Below are positions 1 to 9,798 of a stretch of DNA of 35,051 nucleotides, in pieces. The notes beneath the pieces are model-generated. The model made no database searches and was not told the DNA's origin. It was given only the letters and a program-made list of their open reading frames with translations. The translations under genes and the position numbers were made by a program. Source of the stretch: Candidatus Coatesbacteria bacterium. GTDB taxonomy: Bacteria > RBG-13-66-14. Where the stretch lies: the NCBI GenBank assembly GCA_014728225.1, contig WJLX01000004.1, positions 1 to 35,051 on the forward strand, written 5' to 3'. Position 1 is the first letter of the stretch; each line of letters begins with the position of its first letter.

Positions 1-157
1 GCAGCGGTAGTTGCATCTGGGACGGTTGACGCGCCGCTCCCCCGACCCGCTCTTCCCCGCCACATTGCCCCCCCTCGTCGGTGGCGGAATGACAGACCCG
101 TTCACGCCGCTGGAAGTACCCAACTGCAATAGCTGCTGTTCTGCTTCTGTGATGAGC
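1..157 (-). mobile_element. IS1595-like insertion sequence fragment, left copy (cut by the window edge)
   Basis: Read on the minus strand, this segment matches plus-strand 3354-3514 without gaps at roughly 88% identity by eye, so the two are inverted copies. The right copy continues into recognisable IS1595/ISXO2 transposase sequence, which is how this one is identified. Near the window edge one frame reads RVNRPRCNYRC, compatible with the end of the zinc-ribbon region of such transposases. The homology begins abruptly at a GGG(A/C)TCATCACAGAAG boundary ten bases beyond the nrdJ stop. The rest of the element, intact or not, lies outside the window. Confidence 0.55.
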
Positions 158-166
158 CCTTAGGAA

Positions 167-2416
<2,250 letters not shown>

Positions 2417-2452
2417 AATCGGGTCTCCCGGTGCTTGATTGGGTCTGCTGCG

Positions 2453-2501
2453 AAAAAAGATGACGGGACGGCGGTTCCCGCTGGGGGAGACGGCCGTCCC
2501 G
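2453..2501 (-). terminator. Intrinsic terminator between the small ORF and nrdJ
   Basis: On the minus strand a 9-bp perfect stem (CGGGACGGC / GCCGTCCCG, arms 2493-2501 and 2464-2472) is followed by a short spacer and six T at 2458-2453. It begins three bases after the stop codon of the small ORF. It would end that transcript, or act as an attenuator in front of nrdJ. Confidence 0.7.
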
Positions 2502-2504
2502 GTG

Positions 2505-2576
2505 TTACTTCTTACCCTTGCCGCTGGAACTGCTCGTCGTCGGCTTGGGGGTCTTCTTTTTCTTCTTGCCCGGCAT
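2505..2576 (-). CDS. Small lysine-rich protein, 23 residues, function unknown
   Basis: The peptide starts [10 protein letters not shown], has a TTSSSS centre and ends GKGKK; it is strongly basic and probably disordered. Support for translation is the purine-rich AAAGGGGGG seven bases before the ATG at 2576. An in-frame ATG at 2582 is too close to that site. It sits between a good promoter (2688-2715) and an intrinsic terminator (2453-2501), so it has the layout of an independent small gene. I know of no family for it. Nucleic-acid binding would fit the charge but is only inference. The alternative is that the ORF is a by-product of a noncoding leader or small RNA. Confidence 0.5.
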   Translation of the reverse strand: MPGKKKKKTPKPTTSSSSGKGKK

Positions 2577-2687
2577 GCTCATTCCCCCCTTTCGCCTGCG
2601 CCACAGGGCGGGAATGCCGGACCACCGGCGATGTCGGCGGAGTGAAGGCGCTGTAACGGCGCTCGGGGGTCCACTCCGCCCGACCGT

Positions 2688-2715
2688 ATTATCCCACAAA
2701 ACTTTTTTTCGTCAA
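2688..2715 (-). promoter_or_regulatory. Sigma70-type promoter for the small ORF (and possibly nrdJ)
   Basis: On the minus strand TTGACG (2715-2710) and GATAAT (2693-2688) are separated by 16 bp, five of six matches in each box. The spacer holds an A-run and a T-run. Transcription would start near 2681, about 105 bases before the small ORF. Confidence 0.6.
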
Positions 2716-2800
2716 GTTGTTTTTTGCGGTCGCTCTCCCGGTTCGAGTATCGCATCCCTTTAGCATTCCAGACGATACGACTAGGATGCTATAAAACTCT

Positions 2801-2836
2801 GAACTAAACCGACTAACTAAACCGACTAACTAAACC
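2801..2836. repeat. 13-bp tandem repeat, about 2.7 copies
   Basis: Two exact copies of GACTAACTAAACC (2811-2823 and 2824-2836) follow a partial copy GAACTAAACC (2801-2810). The repeat runs over the stop codon of the minus-strand membrane protein gene at 2830. A GGATGCTA / TAGCATTCC hairpin lies just beyond, at 2761-2791. Confidence 0.85.
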
Positions 2837-3315
2837 ATGAACACGGTCAGCACCAGGGCGGCCAGCCCCGTGACGAAGGCTCCGGCCCAGAGTAGCAGGC
2901 CCACACGCCAGCTTCGCCGTAAACGCGCCAGATAGCCCTCCAGGGCGCTGATGCGGATCGGGATCGTGTCGTCCTTGCCCGTCAGGCTCGGCGCGGCGGT
3001 CAACAGGCCGTACAGGCAGGCGGCCAGCGAGCCCAGCAGACTCAAAGCCCCGAGGACAACCAGTGCCAGACAGACGGGACAGTCCCGCGCCGCTCCGATG
3101 TAGAAGACCGCGGCCATCGCCGCCAGCAAAAGTCCGGCGCCGTCGAGGATCAGCAGCAGACGCAGGCGGCCCTCGAAGACGGCCAGCCGGGTCAGCCGCA
3201 GCTCGAGCTCAGGGTCGTTACGCTCGGCCCGGCGCTCCAGCAGCGGCGCCAGGCGTACCAGATAGGGCAGCGTCCGCTGCAGGTAGACGAGGAGTTTTTT
3301 CCAGAGCTCGGGCAT
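2830..3315 (-). CDS. Small integral membrane protein, unknown function
   Basis: The 161-residue protein has a basic, amphipathic N-terminal part (about 1-50, many Arg and Leu) followed by three likely membrane segments at about 52-72, 81-107 and 138-160. A conserved-looking cytoplasmic stretch with RISALEGYLARLRRSWR precedes the last segment. The layout recalls small DUF2721-like membrane proteins, but I cannot confirm that family. No strong ribosome binding site is visible before the ATG, so the start is uncertain. Its end overlaps a 13-bp tandem repeat, and its 5' side abuts an IS remnant 38 bases away. It reads towards the small ORF and nrdJ but is separated from them by the promoter at 2688-2715. 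Confidence 0.7.
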   Translation of the reverse strand: MPELWKKLLVYLQRTLPYLVRLAPLLERRAERNDPELELRLTRLAVFEGRLRLLLILDGAGLLLAAMAAVFYIGAARDCPVCLALVVLGALSLLGSLAACLYGLLTAAPSLTGKDDTIPIRISALEGYLARLRRSWRVGLLLWAGAFVTGLAALVLTVFMV

Positions 3316-3353
3316 CGACGATCCAGCGAAAAAGAGTGGAGATTAAGTTTGGG

Positions 3354-3880
3354 ATCATCACAGAAGCCGAACATCAGCTGTTGCAGTTGGGTTCTTCCAG
3401 CGGCGTAAACGGCTCTGTCATCCCGCCACCGACGAGGGGAACAATGTGGCGGGCAAGAGCGGGTCGGAATACCGGCACGTCAACCGTCCCAGTTGCAGCT
3501 ACCGCTATCACTACCGCCGCGGCGCGGGTCGCCAAGGACCTGGACAGCCGGCGCAATACGGCTTATCGCTACTGCAAGAGAATCCGCCGGCGCCTCACCG
3601 CCGCTCGCCAGGCCGCGCTGGACTCTATCGTCTACACCGATGGCTACAAGGCCTATAACAAGCTTCACTCAACGGCTTCCACCACAGGCGCATCAATCAG
3701 GACAAGACACTGGTTGACGGCAAAGTGCATATCAACGGCCTCGAGAGCTTCCGGGGCTACGCCAAGCGCCGCCAAAAAGCCCACCATGGAGGATTCAAGC
3801 TTAACCACAGACTGTTGATCACTGAAAGGTCGTTCAGCTTCAACCATCGAGACGACGAAAACGCGCTTACTACCTCAGGA
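3354..3880 (+). pseudogene. IS1595-family (ISXO2-like) transposase remnant, right copy
   Basis: Pieces of an ISXO2-type DDE transposase remain in order but not in one frame. A zinc-ribbon-like end (YRHVNRPSCSYRY, about 3467-3505) is followed by a helix-turn-helix piece (RVAKDLDSRRNTAYRYCKRIR) and the core motif IVYTDGYKAYNKL. After a frame change near 3665 come HINGLESFRGYAKRR (about 3728-3772) and a tail ending SFSFNHRDDENAL. The central part of the core with the first catalytic Asp is missing, so an internal deletion and a frameshift have killed it. The first 160 bases match the inverted copy at 1-157. There is no intact transposase in this window to mobilise it. Confidence 0.75.
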
Positions 3881-4175
3881 GTAGACTTCGCGCTTGGTCA
3901 TAATCAGGTGATAACCCTTGAAGTTTCGTTGTAAAGCGACTGCCGGAACGTTGGCGGTGGACCCGGTCGGCGCTTCATTGAAGATGACGGGCTCGTCGTC
4001 CTGTTATCCGGCATCGTCGCCCGCCGAGACCTAGCCCTTAACCGCAGCAGAGAACCCCGAAGACCAGCCCTTCGCCCGGCATCCTTTCCGACGCCGGCGC
4101 TGCACACCCGCGCTATCTGCAAGCGGGACACAGCGTTTCAGGCCGCCTGCCGGCAGCGAAGATGGCGCGGGAAAA
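3881..4175. other. Intergenic stretch between the IS remnant and queE, no gene recognised
   Basis: This stretch lies downstream of queE on the minus strand. It holds short ORFs only on paper, with arginine-rich translations and no ribosome binding site or known motif. It may be more decayed IS or host sequence. I see no clear hairpin terminator for queE in it. Confidence 0.5.
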
Positions 4176-4931
4176 TCACCGCACCGCCAGCAGTTTGTGC
4201 ACCTGGGGGATCAGCCGCACGTCGTGCTGGAGCCGCGAGGCCCGGATCAGCGTCTCCAAAAGCTCCGGGCCGGAGAGGTCGGGCAGGCCGCCGGGGCCGT
4301 GGACGGGCTGCAGGATTACGCCGACGCCGGGCGCGGCGCCCCGAGCCAGCTCGAGGCCGGCGACCAGCTCCTCCCAGCTCGAATCCCGGCCGAAGATGAC
4401 CTTGAGCGACAGCTCGACGCCGGCCGCCACGCAGAGCTCCAGGGAGCGCCGGGTCGCGGCGGAGAGGTCCCGGCCGGCCAGGCTCGGCGGCTTGACGTCG
4501 CAGGAGACGGCGGCGCAGTAAGGCAGGAGCCGCTCCAACTCCGCGGGCAAGGCGCCCGAGTACTCGAGGTGGACCGGCAGGCCGAGGTCGGCCTCGACGC
4601 CCGGCAGCAGCTCCAGCAGGAAGTCGGTATGCAACAGCGGCTCGCCGCCGGTCAGGGCCAGTCGGCGGTGGCCGGGGAAGGCCTCGTGCAGCCGCCGCAG
4701 CAGCTCCAGGACCGTCGCCGCGCCCAGGGGGTTCTCGTAAGCCCGCTGGACGCCGGAGCCCGGCGGGTCCTCGACCAGACAGGGCCGTGTCGGATCCGTC
4801 GGCGTGTCGCAGTACACGCACTCCAACGGGCAGCCCGCCGTGCGTAAAAAGAGCTGCCGCTCGCCCACACGGGGGCCTTCCCCGGCCAGGGAGCTGAAGA
4901 CCTCGGCGATGGGGGCGCGCAGCTCGCTCAT
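4176..4931 (-). CDS. queE: 7-carboxy-7-deazaguanine synthase (QueE-like radical SAM enzyme)
   Basis: QueE converts 6-carboxy-tetrahydropterin to 7-carboxy-7-deazaguanine, the ring-contraction step towards queuosine. The 251-residue protein starts with VFSSLAGEGP, the equivalent of the family's substrate-binding QGEG region. The radical-SAM CX3CX2C follows as Cys34, Cys38 and Cys41 in CPLECVYCDT, then the LALTGGEPL motif at about 92-100 and SCDVKPPS further on. The start at 4931 gives normal family length and has GGGTAGGG directly upstream; a longer frame to 4979 adds a basic, non-conserved leader. The gene has its own promoter (4997-5024). No queC, queD or other queuosine gene is nearby, so the substrate must come from elsewhere in the genome. 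Confidence 0.9.
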   Translation of the reverse strand: MSELRAPIAEVFSSLAGEGPRVGERQLFLRTAGCPLECVYCDTPTDPTRPCLVEDPPGSGVQRAYENPLGAATVLELLRRLHEAFPGHRRLALTGGEPLLHTDFLLELLPGVEADLGLPVHLEYSGALPAELERLLPYCAAVSCDVKPPSLAGRDLSAATRRSLELCVAAGVELSLKVIFGRDSSWEELVAGLELARGAAPGVGVILQPVHGPGGLPDLSGPELLETLIRASRLQHDVRLIPQVHKLLAVR

Positions 4932-4996
4932 CCCTACCCGACTCCCAGTCAGAGTCCACCGTCGTCGCTTACAGCACATCTTGGGGCTGCCGGTCT

Positions 4997-5024
4997 AGTA
5001 TACCACTAGATGGAGGGGTGTCAA
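4997..5024 (-). promoter_or_regulatory. Strong sigma70-type promoter for queE
   Basis: On the minus strand TTGACA (5024-5019, full match) and TATACT (5002-4997, five of six) are 16 bp apart. Transcription would start near 4990, leaving a leader of about 60 bases in which I do not recognise a preQ1 riboswitch. The -10 region lies in TAGTGGTATACTA, which has TAGT...ACTA symmetry and could be an operator. Confidence 0.75.
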
Positions 5025-5105
5025 TGGTATATCGCGGGTAAATCTGACTGTCGAGGCGGGGGCGGGTTCGGCGCAGCGGGCGGGGAAGGCAACAGCGCCT
5101 GTATT

Positions 5106-5391
5106 AAGACAGTTTGTCAATCGTCTTGTCTGAGCTGTCTGGGCGGACCCTTGGTCCGCCCGTGATTGATCGGCTCGGGGTAAGGAGCCACCGACCGGCG
5201 GCTAGATTGCCTTACACCGCCGCGGGCGCTCCCTAACGCTGCGAAGGCCAACAGACACGAGGCCCGGCGCGCTTGTTGCGCCGGGTTTGACGCTGCTCAA
5301 ACCCGGCTTGCAAGAAGCGTGCCGGGCCGGCGGGCCGCCGGGATGGCTGGGCGGGATTATCCGCCGCCGACGGCTCGTGTATCGTCGAGCC
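5106..5391. other. Hairpin-rich intergenic region between queE and pilQ
   Basis: There is no gene between 5025 and 5477. Within it I count successive inverted repeats: AAGAC/GTCTT (5106-5127), GGGCGGACC/GGTCCGCCC with a 3-base loop (5141-5161), GTAAGG/CCTTAC (5180-5215), a two-level hairpin (5261-5328), GGCGG/CCGCC (5350-5365) and GGCTCG/CGAGCC (5372-5391). None is followed by a clear T-run. It lies downstream of pilQ and could be its structured 3' end or a separate RNA. It matches no RNA family that I recognise. Confidence 0.45.
5261..5328. repeat. Two-level hairpin, possible degenerate relative of the nested palindrome family
   Basis: The outer arms 5261-5274 and 5315-5328 pair at 13 of 14 positions, and the inner arms 5280-5290 and 5297-5307 pair perfectly over 11 bp. 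Read from the right arm, the sequence is CCGGCACGCTTCTTGCAA, close to the CCGGCACGGTTTTTGCA of the three large elements. As in those, the two arms are unequal just after TTGC (GCAA on one side, GC on the other). Confidence 0.55.
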
Positions 5392-5477
5392 CCGCCTGGA
5401 TTCGACCCAACTCCAACCAAGACAAAGGGCCGGCGCAAACGACCGACCTTCGACAGGTTAAGAAAACTCGTCCCGGA

Positions 5478-7514
5478 CTACTCCGCCCGGACCAGGTGCG
5501 GGGTGACGAAGATCAGCAGCTCCCGGGTCTCCTCGGAGTCCGTCGAGCTCTTGAACAGCAGTCCGATGACGGGGATGCTCGACAGCAGCGGCACGCCGGT
5601 CTGGACGGATTCGTTCTTGCGCCGCAGCAGACCGCCGATGACGCCGGTCTCGCCGTTGCGCAGCAGGATCGAGGTCGAGGCCTCGGTGGTGTCGACCTGG
5701 AACTCGAGACCGGGGGCGGGGGTACTGGACATCTCGCTGATCTCGGGCTGGATGTCCAGGGTGATCTCGTTGACGGAGTTGACGTGGGGGGTGACGGCGA
5801 GCTTGATGCCGACCTCGTAGAACTCGGTGTAGGAGTTGCCGCTCTCGTCGAGGAGGGTGACGGGGACGCGGCTGCCGACGAGGATGCGGGCCTCCTGGTT
5901 GTCCAGGGTGGTGATCCGCGGGGCGGAAAGGATCTTGGTGTCGGTGTCGGTGGCGTTGGCCTGCAGGGTGGCGGCCAGGGTGGCGGCGTCGATGGCCACC
6001 TGACCCGAGGCGGTCAGAGTACCGGTGTTGGCTGGGGTGTCGATCAGCACCTGGTTGCCGTTGAGACCGAACTCCCAGTCGATGCCCAACTCCTGCAGGG
6101 TGCCGGTCTTGACGTCGAAGATCTTGGTCTCGATCATCACCTGGGCGGTACGGGCGTCGAGCTGCTCGACGAGGCGGCGGATGCGATCGCGCCGCTCCAG
6201 TGTATCGGTGATGATGATCGAGTTGGTCCGTGGCTCGATCTGGATTTGGCCCCGCTCGGAGAGCATCGATTCGAAGCTGGGCTTCAGGCTGGCCGCGGTG
6301 GCGTAGCGCAGGGTGATGATCTCTGTGCCCAGGGGCGAGGCTTCCTCGGCCTCGGCCATCTTGACCAGCTCGTCGGGGGTGTTGACGCGGATGATCGAGC
6401 CCTCGACGCGGTAGGACAGGCCGTGGGAGGCCAGGATGACGCGCAGGGCCTCGTCCCAGGGGACGTCTTGCAGGGCGACGGTGACCTTGCCGGTGACGTT
6501 GGGTCCGGCGACGATGTTCATCCCGGTCTCGAAGGCCAGCAGGCGCAGGACGTTGCCGATGTCGGCGTCCTTCAGGTCCATCGAGATGCGCTTGGCGGCG
6601 TAGACGGGTTCACCCGTACCGCCGGCACCGCTGTAGCTCTCGCTGGTGTGGTATGTTTCGGAGCCGACGGCGCTTTCGGCGACCTCGGTGGTGACGAAGG
6701 TCTCGGCGTTCTCGACGTCGTAGCTGGCCGGCTGGTAGCCGTAATCCAGCCCGGCGAAGGGGTCTGCTTGTTCGGTGACCACGTCGAGGTACAGTACGCT
6801 GCCCCGGCGGGTGATCAGGTAGGGGTAGTCGGCGGAGACCGTGGTGACCACGCGGACGATCTTGGGGTTCTCAGAGTGCTGGGTGACCGAGACCTTGGCC
6901 ACGCCGCCGGAATCGACGTACAGTGTCGGGGTCTCGAGCTCGTTGACGGCGCCGATCAGGTCTAGGACGAAGGTCCGCGGGCTGAGGGTCTTGGAGAAGT
7001 CGAACTCGAGGGGCGCGTCGCCGACGATCTCGATCCGCGTCTTGCCCAACAGCTCGTCGACGGTCACGCGACGGATGCCGGTGGGCTCCGTCGAAGGGGC
7101 CGTGGTTTGGCCGCGGCCGCCCGGCGGCGCCGGGAAGCGCACGGTGATGCTGTTTTCCTGCTTGGTGAGGTAGTAGGGTTCGTAGTCCTGCAGGTCGAGC
7201 ACGACGCGGACGATGCGGTTAGGGATCTCCCGGTACTGGCTGGAGCGCACCCGCTCGACGTTATAGCCCCGCTCGACCTGGAGGGTGGCGGGGCAGGCGT
7301 GGACGGCGTCGCGGATGTCGACGATCACCCGGGTGGGGTCCTCGAGGGCGAAGACGTCGTAGGCCAGAGAACCGCTGCCGCTGATGGTGACGACCTCGGC
7401 ACCCTCGTCGTCGGTGTCGTGGACGATCGAGGTGACCCGGACCTGGGCCGCCGCCGCGGCGGCGAGACAGAGCAGACCGCTGAGTATCGCCTTGACTGTT
7501 GATCCGGTTTTCAC
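5478..7514 (-). CDS. pilQ: Type IV pilus secretin PilQ
   Basis: PilQ forms the outer-membrane channel through which type IV pili pass. With a GTG start at 7514 the protein has 678 residues. GAGAG lies seven bases before that codon, and it places a signal peptide (VKAILSGLLCLAAAAAAQV) at the very N-terminus; the ATG at 7553 would add 13 arginine-rich residues. In order I see two AMIN-type domains (about 25-110 and 140-230), a secretin short N-terminal domain beginning ISMDLKDADIGNVLRLLA, a secretin_N domain ending in RTNSIIITDT, and the C-terminal secretin barrel with ILVGSRVPV and the closing RELLIFVTPHLV. The usual pilMNOP genes are not adjacent, so this is a detached pilQ. A good promoter lies at 7677-7705. 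Confidence 0.93.
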   Translation of the reverse strand: MKTGSTVKAILSGLLCLAAAAAAQVRVTSIVHDTDDEGAEVVTISGSGSLAYDVFALEDPTRVIVDIRDAVHACPATLQVERGYNVERVRSSQYREIPNRIVRVVLDLQDYEPYYLTKQENSITVRFPAPPGGRGQTTAPSTEPTGIRRVTVDELLGKTRIEIVGDAPLEFDFSKTLSPRTFVLDLIGAVNELETPTLYVDSGGVAKVSVTQHSENPKIVRVVTTVSADYPYLITRRGSVLYLDVVTEQADPFAGLDYGYQPASYDVENAETFVTTEVAESAVGSETYHTSESYSGAGGTGEPVYAAKRISMDLKDADIGNVLRLLAFETGMNIVAGPNVTGKVTVALQDVPWDEALRVILASHGLSYRVEGSIIRVNTPDELVKMAEAEEASPLGTEIITLRYATAASLKPSFESMLSERGQIQIEPRTNSIIITDTLERRDRIRRLVEQLDARTAQVMIETKIFDVKTGTLQELGIDWEFGLNGNQVLIDTPANTGTLTASGQVAIDAATLAATLQANATDTDTKILSAPRITTLDNQEARILVGSRVPVTLLDESGNSYTEFYEVGIKLAVTPHVNSVNEITLDIQPEISEMSSTPAPGLEFQVDTTEASTSILLRNGETGVIGGLLRRKNESVQTGVPLLSSIPVIGLLFKSSTDSEETRELLIFVTPHLVRAE

Positions 7515-7676
7515 GGCGGGTCTCTCGCGTTGACGGGCGTTGCGCCGTGGCATACTCTCAAGCGCCAGCGGCGTCCGAGGTAACGTCGCTGGTTAACCCC
7601 GGGTGAATACGCCCCGGTTGCGACTAGACAAATTCAGTATTGGCTAACATGAACCTTTAGTTTCACAGTTTAGTCT

Positions 7677-7705
7677 AATGTATAACATAATTGCGGCTTA
7701 GTCAA
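7677..7705 (-). promoter_or_regulatory. Sigma70-type promoter for pilQ
   Basis: On the minus strand TTGACT (7705-7700) and TACATT (7682-7677) are 17 bp apart, in an AT-rich island that contrasts with the GC-rich surroundings. It starts directly after the stop codon of the upstream lipoprotein gene and leaves a leader of about 155 bases before the GTG of pilQ. Confidence 0.6.
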
Positions 7706-9454
7706 CTAGTTGCGCTGGTTTTTCCGTCGGCGGCTGCGGACGAGGGCGCGGATGGCGAAGAACAGCCCTGTGAGCACCAGCACACCGCCGATGGACAGCC
7801 ACAGCCACCAGGGCCAGGGGGTGACGACTTCGCTGGTCATCAGCGAGGCGGCGGGTTGGTGGTCGCGCCTGCAGAGGACGACCTCGACCTCGGTCAGCTC
7901 GCCGCCGTTGTCCATCCCGACGGCCAGCAGTTCGTAGACCTTGGCCAGTTCACGGGCCGCCGCCGGGATACGCAGCAGGGGGGTGGCGTCGACCAGGCGG
8001 GCCGTTTTGTCGATGGAGCAGAAGCTCAGCACCCGTTCCGTGGTCAGCTTCTCCCCGGCCAGGCGATAATCGGCGGGCAGGTCGTCCGTGGTGTTGCCGC
8101 TGTGGAGCAGGCGGCGGATCTGGGGCAGCCGTTCACGCATGGCGGTGAAGACGAAGTGGTCGCCGATAAAGGCCACGGCGGGCTGCAGGTGGAGCCGCTC
8201 CAGGGCGGCGATATCGAAGATGTCGACCAGGCCGTCCACGGTTTCTGTGCGCAGGATGCGGAACTCGGTCAGATACTCGGACAGTTTCAGGCGCATCAGC
8301 GGCAGAACGGCGGCCTCGTAGAATTCGCGCGCTCCAGCCGGGTCCGCCAGCTTGACGGCGAAGTAGCCCGTGGGGAATCCCCCCCCATCGTAGACATTGA
8401 AGCGCAGACCGTCGATCAGGCTGTTGCCGAATTCCTCCAGACCGGCCAGTTGCTCCCGGGTGGCGCCGTGGGTCAGGCGTTCGCCCGCCCAGCCCAGCAG
8501 GGAGCCCAGGTGGCTGCCCTGGAGGGGTAAATCGGCGTAGAACAGGGCGTCATCGCTGACGGCGGGTGCCGTGTCGGCGGCGATGTCCAGTCGGCCGTCG
8601 TGGACCGAGCACAGCCGTAGGCGCAAGCCCCTTGGCTGGATGCGCAACCCCAGGGAGACGCCCCGGGTCAACAGCAGTTGTTCGACGGCGGTTTCGGGCA
8701 GTCCGAAACCCTGGGCCAGGGGTTCGAGCAGGGCGCGAAAACGCTTGACGTCCAGGTAGGCGCCCAGATGGGCGTCGGCCTGGGCCAGATGCAGCCGTCG
8801 GTGGTCGGCGTCGTCGAAGAAGCGGCCCTCCCGGGCCAACAGGGCGTCCAGGCCGGCGGTGACCAGCTCGAGGTCGTCGCCGAGGAGCAGCACTCCGCGG
8901 TGGTGGGCGGCGAACAGGCCCGAAGAGCTGCGCCTTAACTGAACCCCGTGGTGTTCACCCAGCTCCTCGGCCTCGCGGCGGTCCTCGCCGAGGAGTTCGT
9001 CGATGAAACCCTGAAAGCGCAGGGGATCGTGGAGGGGCAGGCTGAGCAGAAAGGAAGCCGTCGGCCCGCGCAGGCTCAAGCCCAGCTTGAGTCCCAGCGC
9101 GGTGGTGCGGGTCACGTCGAGGCCGGTGTCGTGGATCTCCTGCAGGGTGGTCAGCTCGGCGGGATCCAACCGGTGGGTCAGCAGGCTCTTGACCTCCTCC
9201 ATGTAGAGGAGCAGCTCCTCGGTCAGCTCGGGGCTGACGTCGCGGATCTCGGCCAGCAGTTGATCGCCGCCGTCCCAGACCTGCTGCAGGGCCGGGGTGG
9301 TGAAAACGAGCTGGCAGCGGTCCGGGAGGGCGTCGGCGGCGTCGTCGGGGTTCTCCGCGCAACCGCAAAGGAGCAGCGCCAGCGCCGACAGGAGGGGGAC
9401 GAGACTTCGCAGCGAACGTCCGGGATGGCTGTTAGAAACCGAGGGGGTCGGCAC
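7706..9454 (-). CDS. Lipoprotein with a C-terminal membrane anchor, unknown function
   Basis: I do not recognise a family, although the make-up recalls DUF3352-type surface proteins. The frame is open from 9499, but the GTG at 9454, preceded by AAGGGAAG, is the more likely start and gives 582 residues. The N-terminus has a hydrophobic stretch ending in LALLLCGC, a lipobox with the acylated Cys in GCAEN. The long middle part (about 40-540) is soluble, leucine-rich and without obvious repeats. Near the C-terminus WWLWLSIGGVLVLTGLFFAI forms a membrane segment, followed by a basic RSRRRKNQRN tail. The protein may thus be held at both ends. It overlaps the RqcP-like gene by 23 bases and is probably translated with it. 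Confidence 0.75.
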   Translation of the reverse strand: MPTPSVSNSHPGRSLRSLVPLLSALALLLCGCAENPDDAADALPDRCQLVFTTPALQQVWDGGDQLLAEIRDVSPELTEELLLYMEEVKSLLTHRLDPAELTTLQEIHDTGLDVTRTTALGLKLGLSLRGPTASFLLSLPLHDPLRFQGFIDELLGEDRREAEELGEHHGVQLRRSSSGLFAAHHRGVLLLGDDLELVTAGLDALLAREGRFFDDADHRRLHLAQADAHLGAYLDVKRFRALLEPLAQGFGLPETAVEQLLLTRGVSLGLRIQPRGLRLRLCSVHDGRLDIAADTAPAVSDDALFYADLPLQGSHLGSLLGWAGERLTHGATREQLAGLEEFGNSLIDGLRFNVYDGGGFPTGYFAVKLADPAGAREFYEAAVLPLMRLKLSEYLTEFRILRTETVDGLVDIFDIAALERLHLQPAVAFIGDHFVFTAMRERLPQIRRLLHSGNTTDDLPADYRLAGEKLTTERVLSFCSIDKTARLVDATPLLRIPAAARELAKVYELLAVGMDNGGELTEVEVVLCRRDHQPAASLMTSEVVTPWPWWLWLSIGGVLVLTGLFFAIRALVRSRRRKNQRN

Positions 9455-9707
9455 CGCTGTCTTCCCTTTCGAGGATGCTGTAGAGCTCGTCGGCCTCACT
9501 CTTGCGCACGGTCTTGGCCAGACGCTCGACGCGCACGGTCAGCCTGATCCGGCCGAGGCTGACGGCGATGACGTCCCCGACCTTGAGCTGCTTGCCGGCG
9601 TCGGCCGTATTGCCGTTTACCTTGACCTTACCACCGTCGCAGGCCTGCTTGGCCAGGGGGCGGCGCTTGATGATCCGCGAGACCTTGAGGAATTTGTCCA
9701 GGCGCAT
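9432..9707 (-). CDS. rqcP: S4-domain RNA-binding protein, RqcP/HslR-like
   Basis: The 91-residue protein begins MRLDKFLKVSRIIKRR and continues with AKQACDGGKVKVNG and LKVGDVIAV, the complete S4 RNA-binding fold in its first 65 residues. Size and sequence match the RqcP (YabO)/HslR group. These bind the 50S subunit carrying stalled peptidyl-tRNA and help in ribosome-associated quality control or heat-shock rescue. Which of the two roles applies cannot be told from the sequence. The short tail (ADELYSILERED) is not conserved. The ATG at 9707 has no strong ribosome binding site. Upstream lies a 485-base intergenic region with an 11-bp repeat array and a large nested palindrome. Confidence 0.88.
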   Translation of the reverse strand: MRLDKFLKVSRIIKRRPLAKQACDGGKVKVNGNTADAGKQLKVGDVIAVSLGRIRLTVRVERLAKTVRKSEADELYSILEREDSGADPLGF

Positions 9708-9798
9708 GATGGATTGGGTTGGGGTTTTAAGGGACCTGTCGTCCGTTGGACCAAGAGGGTGGGACGCTTCCCGTTAAAGTCGTAGTAGGCTTCTTCTG

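Noticed and set aside
4931-4990. Possible preQ1 riboswitch in the queE leader
   Set aside because: The leader lacks the conserved preQ1-I or preQ1-II core that I would expect.
5398-5412. GGATTCGACCC resembling a tRNA T-loop
   Set aside because: On neither strand can I build acceptor, D and anticodon arms around it.
5319-6965. Plus-strand open frame of 548 codons opposite pilQ
   Set aside because: Low-complexity antisense frame typical of GC-rich DNA; pilQ on the other strand is certain.
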